Assembly (NCBI GenBank): GCA_963854835.1
Contig: OY978529.1
Location: 13,105,139-13,169,138 of the forward strand
Source of the DNA: Megamerina dolium
Taxonomy: Eukaryota; Arthropoda; Insecta; Diptera; Megamerinidae
DNA length: 64,000 bases
Direction of reading: 5' to 3'
Shown: piece after piece, positions 30,263-41,950 of the stretch
Layout: each line of letters begins with the position of its first letter
How positions within the stretch are numbered: the first letter of the stretch is position 1
Notes under the pieces: model-generated
The model's database searches: none
Told to the model about the DNA's origin: nothing
What the model saw: only the letters and a program-made list of their open reading frames with translations
Made by a program: the position numbers and the translations under genes

Positions 30263-33196
30263 TTATACTTCCCCTCGATATGGCGCAAGTCGCTCCAAGT
30301 GCACTACTTTAAACTTTGCTCTTTTATTCCAGGCACGTTGAGTGCGATGCACTACGTCATTTATCTTTGCTATAATCTCATATGGTCCTTCCCAATGAGT
30401 CTGTAGTTTAGGGGACAGGCCTTTCTTTCGTTGTGGATTATGAAGCATTACAAGCTCTCCTTCATAGAACCCTTTTGAATTTGCTTTCAAGTCATACCTG
30501 GCCTTCATCTTATCACTTATCATCTGCGACCGCTCTCTGATGAACTGATGTACTTCATCCAACTGTTCCCGCTTTTCGCTAGTATAATTTCCTTCGGTTG
30601 ATCTCGTTGGTGTTACAACTCCAAATTTTAAATCAGCTGGCAGTCTTAACTCGTTTCCAAAAATTGCCATTGCCGGTGTAGTAGCCGTCGTATCATGTTG
30701 TGCGCATCGATATGCCATGAGGAACATTGGTATATGTACATCCCAGTCTCTTTGGTATTTATCTACGACTTTTCTCAAATATTCCTCGAAGGTACGGTTA
30801 AATCGTTCTACCATGCCATCAGATTGTGGATGCAAAGGTGTTGTACGAGTTTTGTATATACCCAGCATACGGCATATCTCTTGGAATACAACTGATTCGA
30901 AATTTCGACCTTGGTCTGAGTGTAATTCCATCGGTACACCAAAACGAGTAATCCATTGGTTGACGAATACATCCGCAACTGTACTAGCTTCTTGATTTGG
31001 AATGGGGTATACTTCAGGCCATTTACTGAAGTAATCTATAACCACCAGAACATACTTGTTTCCTGCGTTGCTTATTGGAAATGGTCCAGCTATGTCCATA
31101 GCAATTCGCTCAAATGGAGCACCCACGGTGTATTGGTGCATCTTACCACGACTTTTCTTAGTGGGACCTTTGGCCATTGCACATTGCTTACACTTCCGTA
31201 TCCAATCAGCGACATGGTCATGGCATCCAACCCAATAAAATCGTTTCTTTATTTTCTCGACGGTTTTGGTGATTCCCAAATGCCCTCCACTGGAGGCATT
31301 GTGATACTCAGCTATCACTTCATTTATTCTTGCCTTGGGTACCACTAGCAGATCATAAGTGATTTTTCCATCTTCACTTTCCCATGTTCGGAATAAACAT
31401 CCGTCTCGTAAGTGCAGGCTTTGCCACTGCGCCCAGTATGCCTTTGCTATTGGACTCTCATTAGCCATTTCTTGCCAATCTGGACGTATGCCCTGCTCCT
31501 TGTATTTCATGATCTTTGAGAGATCTGGGTCGTTCCGTTGATCTTCTTGAACTCGTTCGGTGGTCCATGACTCTTCCGACAATACATTCGTAAGACGTAG
31601 GTTAACAATGTGATTCTGGCTTCCTACCCGCGAACAATGTTTGCTATCTACGGTACAAATACGATGATATGGAGTATCAGCTTTACCACGATGAATGACA
31701 TCACGATCTTCCTTTCGTTGTCCTGGTGAATTCGATCTTTGTTGCTTGCGTCGTAGACGACAATTACGCGCCATGTGTCCTCTTTGATCGCATATAAAGC
31801 ACTTACCAGCAAATTTATTTTTGTGTTGATTCCTTGTTCTACCTTTAGGCTTCATATTCGATTGATTGCAATCACGAGCTATATGCCCTCGTTTGTCGCA
31901 AATGAAGCACTTACCATTAAATTTGTTTTCGCGTCGACCTGCTCTTACTTCAGGCTGAACTACTGATTTTACTGCCTGACGCACTGCTTCAACCAGATGT
32001 ACTGTTTCTGTTTCTAGTTGGCGTACCCGTAGCATTGGTCGACACATCAAACTGGCGGCTTCATACGTCAAAGCACTACTGACTGTTTCGGCATAAGTAT
32101 TTCTTGGTGACATGACTAGGGCACGCTTTGTCTCTCCATCACGTATGCCATCTATGAAAGCCTCTATTTTGATTTTTTCGATGAACTCTTCCGAATTACC
32201 GGAGAACGCTAGATGACATAAGCGCTCAATATCGGAAGCGAATTCCTGAAGGCTCTCATTACTCCGTTGCACTCGCGATCTCAATTCCACACGATGTAAT
32301 TGACTCTTGTATTCATTTCCATATTTCCGCTGGAGGGTGTCCATCAGTGACTGATAGCTACCACGATCTTTCTCTGGAATCATCTGTAACACGTCGGAAG
32401 CATTACCTTTTAATGCGACTATTAAAGCAGCAGTCTTGTCGCTATCATCCCATTGATTCTTCGAAGCGGTTGTCTCGAATTGAAGCTTGAAGATATTGAA
32501 TGGCGTGCTTCCGTCAAATGTTGGTGGCTTTAATTTGATTGTACTTGAATCTCTAATCACTGATGTGGCTGGTCCATTTATTTTTAGTTGATTGAGTTCG
32601 TGCTGTAATTTCTCGAACTTAACTTCCCAGTCGTCGACATGTTCCTTCAGCTTATCATCCAACTCATCCACGTGTTCTTTCAGCTCTGTAACTTTGTCAT
32701 TAATAGCTCCGGAAATTTCCTGAAATCTAAGTTCAATTCCTTTTTGTAGATTTTCGATGACGTGTTCTTGGCGAGCCGAATGTTCTTGAAGCTTGGAGTC
32801 AATTGTTTTCTGGAACTCTCCCATAGCGTTTTCTTGACGTACCGAATGTTCTTGAAACTTGGAGTCAATGCGAGACGCATTTCCTTGAATTTCCGTACGT
32901 AATTCACTAATAACGCCCTCTTGTCGAGACGAACTTTCTTGTAACTGTTGCATCATGGTTTTCATGAACTCCATGAGTTGACCACTCGAATCTATTTTGA
33001 TCTCTACCTCAGCGTGCACAACTGCTTGTATATCGGCTTTCTTGAAGAACTCATGTTCTTCTACATTAATTCCCTTAGCCTCCATAGCTTGCCTCAGCCT
33101 CACCAGCAGTTCCGCCTTTGCACCTGATGACGATAGATTCATCTCTACCAACAGCTTTTTAAGCTGGTCCACTTTTAGTTGGTCAATTTTCACCAT
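30263..33196 (-). CDS. Copy d: intact Gag-integrase fusion protein, 977 residues
   Basis: Single open frame with no protease, RT or RNase H. Domains: SAP motif 3-41; coiled coil ~60-205; capsid-like 215-350; zinc knuckles C430-C433-H438-C443 and C466-C469-H474-C479; junction about 500-514 (VIHRGKADTPYHRIC, the residual end of RNase H). Integrase follows, with HHCC finger H632-H639-C669-C672, catalytic D701-D761-E797 (35 spacing) and GPY at 937-939. The gag stop and frameshift signal seen in copy b are gone, so every Gag would carry an integrase. The start is the conserved MVKIDQLK shortly inside the primer site. No protease remains to separate the parts. It presumably borrows RT in trans (inference). 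Confidence 0.93.
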   Translation of the reverse strand: MVKIDQLKVDQLKKLLVEMNLSSSGAKAELLVRLRQAMEAKGINVEEHEFFKKADIQAVVHAEVEIKIDSSGQLMEFMKTMMQQLQESSSRQEGVISELRTEIQGNASRIDSKFQEHSVRQENAMGEFQKTIDSKLQEHSARQEHVIENLQKGIELRFQEISGAINDKVTELKEHVDELDDKLKEHVDDWEVKFEKLQHELNQLKINGPATSVIRDSSTIKLKPPTFDGSTPFNIFKLQFETTASKNQWDDSDKTAALIVALKGNASDVLQMIPEKDRGSYQSLMDTLQRKYGNEYKSQLHRVELRSRVQRSNESLQEFASDIERLCHLAFSGNSEEFIEKIKIEAFIDGIRDGETKRALVMSPRNTYAETVSSALTYEAASLMCRPMLRVRQLETETVHLVEAVRQAVKSVVQPEVRAGRRENKFNGKCFICDKRGHIARDCNQSNMKPKGRTRNQHKNKFAGKCFICDQRGHMARNCRLRRKQQRSNSPGQRKEDRDVIHRGKADTPYHRICTVDSKHCSRVGSQNHIVNLRLTNVLSEESWTTERVQEDQRNDPDLSKIMKYKEQGIRPDWQEMANESPIAKAYWAQWQSLHLRDGCLFRTWESEDGKITYDLLVVPKARINEVIAEYHNASSGGHLGITKTVEKIKKRFYWVGCHDHVADWIRKCKQCAMAKGPTKKSRGKMHQYTVGAPFERIAMDIAGPFPISNAGNKYVLVVIDYFSKWPEVYPIPNQEASTVADVFVNQWITRFGVPMELHSDQGRNFESVVFQEICRMLGIYKTRTTPLHPQSDGMVERFNRTFEEYLRKVVDKYQRDWDVHIPMFLMAYRCAQHDTTATTPAMAIFGNELRLPADLKFGVVTPTRSTEGNYTSEKREQLDEVHQFIRERSQMISDKMKARYDLKANSKGFYEGELVMLHNPQRKKGLSPKLQTHWEGPYEIIAKINDVVHRTQRAWNKRAKFKVVHLERLAPYRGEV

Positions 33197-33203
33197 CTTT
33201 ACA

Positions 33204-33223
33204 GAATCCCACTTCTGACACCA
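33204..33223 (-). promoter_or_regulatory. Copy d primer-binding site, tRNA-Leu
   Basis: TGGTGTCAGAAGTGGGATTC, two bases from the 5' LTR, identical to copy b. Its preservation, with the polypurine tract and both LTRs, means the element keeps every cis signal needed for reverse transcription in trans. Confidence 0.85.
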
Positions 33224-33326
33224 ATTGTTACGTTTTTATTTTGTGAACGTTTAATTCTATTTGAATTACCTTGTTCGATCACTGGATTCTGTTAATGATA
33301 ACTGCAACACTTATTTTGTACAACTA

Positions 33327-34977
33327 CAGTGGCTCACAGCTTATTTCGTACAGTGTATATATTTTTATGTACATGGCTGTAACATCGAAACTAAAAAACT
33401 TATCGATAAGTTTTGAATGTAGATGTCTGTGTATGTGTTTAGTAAACCTAATAAGAAAACGGAGAACCCCAAAAATTTTTCTTTTTGTTATGCAAGAGAG
33501 AAAAACTATTGATCAGCTGATTTTCAGCTCACATCTTATTTCGTACACAAACTTCAATGTAAGTAAGTTTCATTCTGCCGCGCAGTTACAAAGTTTTTTT
33601 GAATTGTATGAGTTTTTGGACCTTTTTAACTATTATAACAATTTTTATTATTATTATTTTAAATAGTTAAAGTGCTGTAAATTAAACATTTAGCTTTATG
33701 GGTCATCGTACAACGATGGAACAGGGTAAACTGGTAATTAACCATTTTAGGAAAGGTCAGAGTGTGCGAAAAATTGCTGAAATGACAAATTTAAGTGCCT
33801 CAACTGTCCAATACATCATTCAACGCTTCGTTCGCGAAAATCGGTTGGAGAACAAGGGCAGAGAAGCACCTAATAAGATTTTCAACACATCAGACGAGCG
33901 TTATATTGTACGAAAAATTAAGAAAAATCCAAAGTTATCCGCTCCGAAGTTGGCTGCAGAGGTTCAGCGTGAAATAGGAAAATCATCCAGTGCTGAAACT
34001 GTCCGACGTGTGCTGCGCAATCATGACTTGAACGGTCGAGTAGCCCGAAAGAAACCATTCATTTCGAAAATGAATATACAACGCCGACTTGACTTCGCCA
34101 AAGAGCATATTATTAATACTCCTGCGTTCTGGAATACCGTTATTTTCGCGGATGAGTCTAAGTTTAATATTTTTGGCTCGGACGGAATGTCATATGTTTG
34201 GCGTAAAGCTAATACCGAGCTAAACAAGGAGAACCTTAAGCCCACAGTGAAGCATGGTGGCGGTAGCGTGATGGTTTGGGCCTGTATGTCAGCAGCCGGA
34301 GTAGGTGAATTGGTTTTTATTGAGGGAACAATGGACAAAATGAAGTACCTCGAGATTCTGAAAAACAATTTACTTCAAAGTGCAGACAAACTGGGTTTGC
34401 GGGAAGAATTTCGGTATTACCAAGATAATGACCCAAAACATAAATCTGGGATATTGCAATCTTGGCTTATTTGAACTGCTCACACTTGATGTCTCCACCA
34501 CCACAGTCACCTGACATGAATGTGATTGAAAATCTTTAGTCTATTTTGGACAATAAAATAAGAACACACAAGATTTCTAATAAGCAAGACCTAAAGAAGG
34601 TACTGATGGAGGAATGGAAAAAAATCACACCAGACATCACTCAAAAATTGGTGGATTCAATGCCAAGTAGACTCCAGGCTGTCATTAACGCTAAGGGATG
34701 TCATACTAAATATTAAAATCAACTTACTTTGTTTTTAGTTTGAACTTAAAGAGACTGTACGAAATAAGCTGTGACATGAATTTTCCTATTTTTTTCTTAT
34801 TTTATTTTTTTATAGTGTCAAACACTAAAATTTTGAAAAAGTAAATTTTGGAAAATAAAAAACAAACCTTCCTTTCAAAAATGGCATTTATATTTTGTTC
34901 AAATTTTTGCTATATTAGGAATTACGACTGCAGCAATTTTTAAACTGTCACTGTACGAAATAAGCTGGGAGCCACTG
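33327..34977 (+). mobile_element. Tc1-like DNA transposon, 1651 bp, IR/DR ends
   Basis: Terminal repeats start CAGTGGCTCACAGCTTATTT and match the complement of the right end over 29 bases with one mismatch, flanked by TA at 33325-33326 and 34978-34979. A second, inner copy of the motif (CTTATTTCGTACA) lies at about 33534 on the left and about 34757 (inverted) on the right. Each end thus has two transposase-type repeats, the IR/DR layout of some Tc1 elements. It carries one transposase gene, now damaged. Confidence 0.92.
33698..34716 (+). pseudogene. Tc1-like transposase, frameshift and nonsense mutation
   Basis: The first 258 codons are open: paired helix-turn-helix DNA-binding region (residues ~10-120; VRKIAEMTNLSASTVQYII), first catalytic D152 (IFADESKFN) and second D243 (YYQDNDPKHKS). 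A one-base indel near 34468 shifts the frame. The next frame continues NCSHLMSPPPQSPDMNVIEN with the catalytic E at a spacing that fits DD34E. TAG at 34537-34539 replaces the usual tryptophan of ENLW. The protein would otherwise end at 34716 at a normal Tc1 length (~340). It would cut and paste the element but is inactive here. Confidence 0.92.
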
Positions 34978-35412
34978 TATATACAGTAACAATTTATTTA
35001 ATAATCTCTATTTACAATCAACACTGTTTACAATCAACTATTTACTATAACACTTAAATGTACTTGCAACTTTTGCCTCTGTATCAATGTTTTCGCAATC
35101 ACGTTCGGAAGTAGATTGATTGTCAATTCTCAACACTGGCTCTATTTATACTCTGTTGGCAACACCCCAGAATCTTCCTTTATCGAGATTCTTCTCTTCC
35201 TTTCTCGTTGGCTTGTTCTGGTTATCGCTTATTTCTTTTTGTTGACATTCGTTTCGATGCTGCCAATAGAGTCAGTCACAATAGTGATGAGTAATCAACT
35301 ATCGATACTCGTTACAATATGATAAAACGAAAGTATTTTCTCCATCTCAAAAAGGACAGAAAAACCAATTTTCCTTCTATTTCGGATTATTTCTCCAACT
35401 GAATAGGAGCAT

Positions 35413-36985
35413 TTTTTATACCCTGCATAATGCAATATGCATGGTATATTCATTTCGGTCAAATGTTTGTGTCCACTTGAAGGAATCTCCGGAGATATAG
35501 ACATGGATATATATTCGTGATCAGCGTCGATTAAATTTTCGATTTAACGATGTCCGTCCGTCCGTCTGTCTGTCACCTGGCTGGTTCGCACGATAACTTG
35601 AGTAAATATTGAGCTATTTCGATGAAATTTGGCATAAGTAATCTATGATCCAAGGGTACGGAGGGGATTGATATTGGGCATGATCGGTCAATAACCACGC
35701 CCACACCAAGCATTCAAAGCGACTAACCTCGAAATTTTCAAAATCTTTAACTTGCTATAACTCACACAATATACGACTTGGGACAACAATATTTGGCACA
35801 TAGACTTATACTATACTACTATATAACCTCACCAAAAGTGGATGAGCCACGCCTACTTCCTAGCGTAGCTCCCATACAAAGTGTCTGTACTTCTTTTAAA
35901 TTGAAACTGCTGTAACTTCTACAATCTTCTGTCTAGAATAACCATAATTGACACTTAGATTAACACGGTAGTCGAAAATAATATGGCAGAAAATCAATGT
36001 GCCATGCCCACTCCTTTTTGGGTCTCCCATACAAAGTTGCGGAAATTAAAAAAAATGTTACCGGTTATAACTTGCAAACTATTCAGCGTAGAATAACGAG
36101 ATTTAAGGTGTGGATTAGTATTGTACGAGCAACTAGGCTCACAGAAAATGGGCGCACCACGCCCAGTGTTTATCGTAGCCCCCATACAAATTTTAAATTG
36201 AAACAGCTGTAACTTCGGCAATCTTCTGTCTAGAATAACCCTAATTGACACTTAAATTAATATCCTAGTCGGAAATAATCTGGCAGAAAATCAGTGTGCC
36301 ACGCCCACTCCTTCATGGGTCTCCCATACAAAGTCGAGTGAATTAAACTAAAATTTTAAGCTCCATAGCTTACAAACCATTTAGCCTAGGACAACGAGAC
36401 TTAGGGTATGGATTAGTATTATACGAGCAACTAGGCTCACAGAAAATGGGCGCACCACGCCCAGTGTTTATCGTAGCCCCCATACAAATTTTAAATTGAA
36501 ACAGCTGTAACTTAGGCAATCTTATGTCTACAATAACCATAATTGACACTTAAATTAATATCGTAGTCGGAAATAATCTGGCGAAAAATCAGCGTACCAC
36601 GCCCACTTCTTATTGGGGCTCCCATACAAAGTTGAGGAAATTAAACAAAAATGTTAACCACCATAACTTAGAAACTATTCAACGTAGGACACCAAATTTA
36701 AGGTGTGGATTAACATTGAAAAATTAATTGGATTTACTAGAAAGTGATAAGCCACGCCCACTTTTTATATAGCTCCCATACTAAGCCTCGGAATTATCTT
36801 AAAATCCTTTTATTTCGTCAAATTCAACCATATTTCGGGTGTAAATTAGTAGTATATGCAAAAATTGTTTCTCGAAAAGTGGAAATAAAAGAAAAGTTGG
36901 ATATTCGAGTAAACTTTTTATATATAAATCTACATATGCAGGGTATAGTTTGGTCGGCCCCAGCCGACTTTAAGGAGATTTTTTT
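35413..36985. repeat. Noncoding interspersed repeat, copy 1, built of ~150-bp units
   Basis: Shares most of its length with 55996-57632. It has a 13-bp inverted pair TATACCCTGCATA (35417-35429) and TATGCAGGGTATA (36935-36947), a CCGTCCGTCCGTCTGTCTGT microsatellite near 35547, and a GTCGGC-CCCA-GCCGAC hairpin at 36953-36968 near the right end. A CCACGCCC-type motif followed by CCCATACAAA recurs at 35695, 35847, 36002, 36157, 36299, 36455, 36597 and 36752. There is no credible coding frame. It resembles dispersed noncoding repeats I recall from Drosophila, but I cannot name it. Confidence 0.82.
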
Positions 36986-36989
36986 TGTT

Positions 36990-39900
36990 TCAATTCACTA
37001 ATAATGGCTTTTGATATACAGGATCCTTCGGATGCAAATTTCAACAATTTCAGGGTCTTTAGATATTTTAATTCCTAATCTTACTTCTTAAAACAAAATA
37101 TGACAAGTTTGATAATTCACTGATGCTTTTGCATTTGTCAGTACTTTAATTCCTGAATTTCACGAATAGTAGAAAGTGTGTAAATTTTGTTAAAATTAAT
37201 AAATATAATCATAGATTTATGTTACGAATCGTCTAAATTATAGTTATTCAATATATTTATGAACAAATTTTATTTATTTTGACAGTACGTTGACCCAGTT
37301 TATTTATAATAAAGATAACCCCAGTCGCGTGTAGTGGCCTATCATGTGTTTGTTTACAGAAAAGTCATACGAATTAATACAAATTATAATTATTTTTTGT
37401 CAAACGGTATTTGTTTACACCCAAAAACTTACAACTAGACAAAAAATTGAGAGCGAAAAACTACGGTTCGCTGTGAGAGAACTTACAAGTTTTTACTGGA
37501 TAAAAATTTACTTGTAAAAATATGCAACTAAATAAAACATATGACAACAAAAAATTATTTTAGTAGTGTGCATAAATTTCAGAGTCTACCGCTTGCTGCA
37601 CCATGCATTCTCTGTGGTCTCTGTAATTTGTTTCAAAAAATATTTAGGAAATGATCACGACTTCTAATTTTGTTCGCTGTGGTTATCGTTTCAACTTTTC
37701 AAAATATTCCCAGAGAACTTTTTACATCAAGTTTCCTTGCCATTTCACTGCTTTTATTTTTTCTAAATAATTTATATTCACAATCATCTGTCTCTGTTAA
37801 CTTGGAAATTTTTGCAAATTACTGTTTGTTTACTTTTTTTTATATATTTCTGTTTTTTACTCTATGAAATTTCGTTGCTGGAAAAGTAAAAGAGTCAAAC
37901 CTGATGCACAATATCACGATCAAAATTTTTCTGCATTATACCTATATCTTCGGCTGAGCCTGGGCATCCTTAATTTTTTTATGGTTTTATGCAAGTTCAT
38001 TTCATCTGTAAGAAAAAGTTTGAAGTTAATTTTTCATTCTTATCCATTGCTGAATTCAATCCTCAAGACAATAATTGCATAAGTTTGACAGTAAAAAGAA
38101 TTATATACGAATTGTGTTTCGTGCATTACAGAATTTTCTATTAGGGGAAGCAACACTTTTCAGATACAGAAAAAGCAACACTGTGTGGACATATTAAATT
38201 GGATGGTATGTACTTAAAATGCTTGCAAAATTTTTTTAGTTGCAAAAAGAAGACTATCGGATAGTGTGGGTTAGTGTGGTGATGTTAATCACTGGATGGT
38301 TTTACGTGAAAATAAATAAGATATTAATTATTATGTAGTGAATTTTTATTAAATATGTCTTAAATATAAAAATCTCGGAGACATCTACGCGTTATTGAAC
38401 ATATTTTAAAGAATATAACGATAAACGCGTTGAAATCGGGAAATAAGTGATTTCTCTGTTGTCAATGTTCGACATGGATGTGGTTTAAAATGGATAAATC
38501 AGCTGTTATTCCTTTCTGCAATTCCTTCAATAAGTTTATATGAATTTTTCGATTTTTTTTCAATTAGGGAAAGACCAAAAATTAAACAAAGCTATTCACG
38601 AAAATCAAATCGAAGAATATCTAAGCTTTTCTCTATAGTTACATCAAGTGTGCATAAATTTTTCCAACTATTTCTTCAAGTTTATGTGTTGGCATATTTC
38701 ATCCCATCTCCATGTTATACAATTAGAATCGGAAAAAGTGTGAAGTTAAATCGAGAAGTTTAAGTTAAACAGAAAAGATTAGCAATATTCGTACATACAT
38801 TATATTTGACCTAATAAATAAGAATGCTTTAATTATTGATCTAGAAATACATCGGTAGAATGAAGATATCCATGGGTATGTGAAGTGCACATCGAAAAGT
38901 AAATCATGCTCGTTGGATGAGGTGAAACAATACACAACAAATATACAAAGAAAACGACATTTTTTTTTATGTAAGTATATTTCTCCAGTTTCGGTATATT
39001 GCAACAAAGGATGGTGTTAACTTAAAACGAGAAAGGCATTTCTCCAATTCAAAGTAAAATATCAACCTGTCTTAGCCGAATTGGTATATCTACATTTTCG
39101 CCTATTATTTCCTTTGTCGTATGCCAATGCCATGACTTTATGCACATTTATATAAGCTCTGAAAACATATACTTATGTATATTAGGATGGAGTGATTTTA
39201 TATGGAGAATTGTTTATATTTGTTTTTAATTTTTTTGTTAACCAATTTTACCTATTGTGATTACGATTTGAGGTGCACCATTTAAAATTTTAAATTTACC
39301 ATAACTAACTATTGTATACGTAAAGAACTCCAAGAATGCAGTTTAAAAAATATTTTAAGAAATTCGCGATAACAAAAAGAAACCCCGCATTGCACTAAAA
39401 ATGCATTTGCAATGAATACCTAAATAGATATGTAACATATACATATAAGGTACACAAAAATACGTTTTATTTATTTGAGTTTATATTTGGTTTTCCTATA
39501 TAGCTGTTATATTAGATATAATCATAAATAAATAGGTGCCTACTAAATATGTACTCAATATAAGTGATGCAGATCTGATAACAATTTGATATATACTAAA
39601 CTTAATAATTGCCAAGAAACATACAGGGAAACTGATAACACAAAAAAAAAAAAATAATAAACAAATTTTGTCGAAATGTACGCTTTATCGATGCTAGCAC
39701 CAAATCCATTAATGCCAGCTTAACTGATAGAACGGAATAGAGAATGAAAGCGTTTCACTATAAAATGCGTTTGAAATTCATGTGTGCGTGTACTTGTACT
39801 TGTGATTTTTGAAAAAAAACACATTACAAATAAATATGTACTCATATTGCTTATCAAAGGCAAACGGAAATTCATACTTGAGCGTGGAAAAGAATTGCAG

Positions 39901-40915
39901 AGCGACAAAGGCATGATAATTGTAGTTGAAGAACTGGTCGAGTATGCAGATTCGCAGAATTTCATTGTATTGACTTAAGACAAGCCGTATGCTATTGCCA
40001 ATGCTTTCAACCCAGTAAACAAAAAGGTTACAAAAAAGCAATTTATGTTAACTTATGCATTTTATATATCTGTTTTCCCTTTACTAAAAGGAAATTATTT
40101 CTAATTTCGATTAATTCTAAGTTTTCTTCGCATAATATCACAGATTTGTAATTGTTTTCCAATCATGTTTTGCACATTGTTGACATTTTTCTTGTATATA
40201 AGCTTACTCCATGAAATATTTCTTTATGCTTACTCTATTGTTTATTGGTTATACACGCACGTACACATAAACATGTGTATATAGGCAGATCCGCACTCAT
40301 TTAAAGCACCCTCTTATAAATGTTACAGGTGTAAGTGGTGCTTTTCAATAACAACCATTTTTTCGGAGGAGTACATTGTACTAACACAGTGTAAACAAAT
40401 ACGTACTTACCTATTAACAGAAAAACATTTTTTAATTAATTTCAAAAATAATTAGTCTCTATTAGTTGAAAAGAATGGTGCAATTTGGTGTTTTTAATCT
40501 GAAACGGAACAAATATATATAATACTATTAACATTTAACTTAATTTGCGTAATATCATTGAGAAACGTGTAACTAAGTTATCGTCTACCGTTGCGTTGTT
40601 CCTGCTGTTGTTTTGGAATATGCATTGTAGGTACAATATTAATAAATAATGTAAGACAGCAAAGTCAAGTGACTGAAGTGACAGCTGTCAAGTATGTTAT
40701 GCACCTTTATATAATATGCTAGTAAATATGTACAATGCAAATAGTACATATGTATATAGTAATTGTTATTGTAGATATTGCAAACAATATGACTACCTAC
40801 ATAATAAACAACATGTCTTAGATAAGCAAAATGACAAATACAGTTGCTTATATTGCACTTTCATTAGTAAATAGCTATTTTATTGGATCCTTTATTATTA
40901 CCTTTATACGGGGTA
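36990..40915. other. AT-rich spacer without recognised genes
   Basis: About 3.9 kb of A/T-rich sequence with homopolymer runs. The open frames in it are short (under ~90 codons), low in complexity and without recognisable domains. I see no RNA gene, transposon end or long repeat. Host introns or distal regulatory DNA cannot be excluded from sequence alone. Confidence 0.5.
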
Positions 40916-41345
40916 TTTCATTAAGGGGTGTCATTTTAAATTTCTAATTATTTTTTCAGGTGTAATCGCAGCTGTAGCTGGCTGCAAATCCAGGTTTGTC
41001 CATTTCGAGACAATTACGAGGGTTGCATTTTATATATTTTTTTTTTTAATTATGGAAATGCATTTGGTTATCATCAAAAATGGGTTTATTGTTTTTCAAA
41101 GTATTTTCCATGAAGGTTTATACACCTTTACATGCGCTCAAACCAATTGTCGAAGCACTTTCACCACTCCGACTGAGACATCTGCAAAATATAGTTTTTG
41201 TTGGGTTTGGCTCGTCTTGGAAGACCGGTCAATTTCTGTTTTGTTTCGGGCTCATACGCATATGTCCATGATTCGTCATCTCGAAAATGTTCAGAAGTTA
41301 AATCCATGTTTTGACCGAGATGAATTTTTCAAGTCACTGTAAACA
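40916..41345 (-). mobile_element. Mariner-like relic, C-terminal half
   Basis: The minus strand reads DDESWTYAYEPETKQK, then CFDNWFERM and CINLHGKYFEKQ with several stops, the pattern of a decayed mariner transposase. The end near 40920-40945 (GGGGTATTTCATTAAGGGGTG) resembles a mariner terminus. The central catalytic part is deleted. Confidence 0.65.
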
Positions 41346-41539
41346 ACAAAAATAGCGCTTGTATATCCAAACGTTCTGAGTACGTTTCGGCTAAAGAACT
41401 TTCCAATGGTAATGTCAGATTTGACGCAAACGTATTTAAAAAAAATATATAAAAGGAAACATACGTATAGGAATTGGGTATAACCAACCCACTTTGCATA
41501 AAGATCTTGGCCTACAGTCTTATAAGGTGTAGTTGACAA

Positions 41540-41812
41540 AGAATTGAAGCCTGTAGACATTGAGTTTGAGTGCTGGAGAAAATGCATAAAGAAAATAATG
41601 ATTTCACAAACAAAATTTTTCCGAGTGATGAGGCTCATTTTCTACTGACGCATCTGGGCTCCGAAAACCCAAGAGAAATGGTCGAACAACCTCTCCATAT
41701 TCCAGAACGTATGATTTTTGAATGGCCGCCGAGATCGTACAACTTAACACCATCAAATATTGTGTTTCATTACAAACCTCAGAGTTTGTACTTTGAATTA
41801 AAATAAAATTAT
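41540..41812 (+). pseudogene. Mariner-like transposase fragment
   Basis: The plus strand encodes FTNKIFPSDEAHFLLTHLGSENPRE, HIPE, then WPPRSYNLTPSNIVF. These are the first catalytic D region and the PPRSxDLTP block of the same transposase type as the copy at 47152, with the sequence between them deleted. It lies beside, but on the opposite strand from, the relic at 40916-41345. Confidence 0.7.
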
Positions 41813-41950
41813 CACAAAAATATTAAAAAAAAATTTTTAATGGCACTTCTCGTTGAAAGACGCTTTTATTAGGTATATGACTTTTTTTTTTAGAAAATTT
41901 CCACCTATTGTTAGATGTTGAGAAATTATGAAAACAGAACAAAAATAATG

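Larger units (their letters stand above)
33226..35316 (-). repeat. Copy d, right (5') LTR, split by a Tc1-like element
   Basis: LTR bases 33226-33326 and 34978-35316 form one LTR nearly identical to d's left LTR once 33327-34977 is set aside. It ends CTCGTTACA at 35316, followed by ATAT. Confidence 0.92.

Noticed and set aside
35413..36985. A Helitron
   Set aside because: There is a hairpin near one end, but no clear TC start or CTRR end and no Rep/helicase coding sequence; inverted ends also argue against it.
37670..38082. Small host genes in the spacer
   Set aside because: Short low-complexity frames without domains, splice context or conservation that I can judge.
39720..40041. Overlapping 60-90 codon frames
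   Set aside because: Mutually antisense, AT-rich, no recognised motif.
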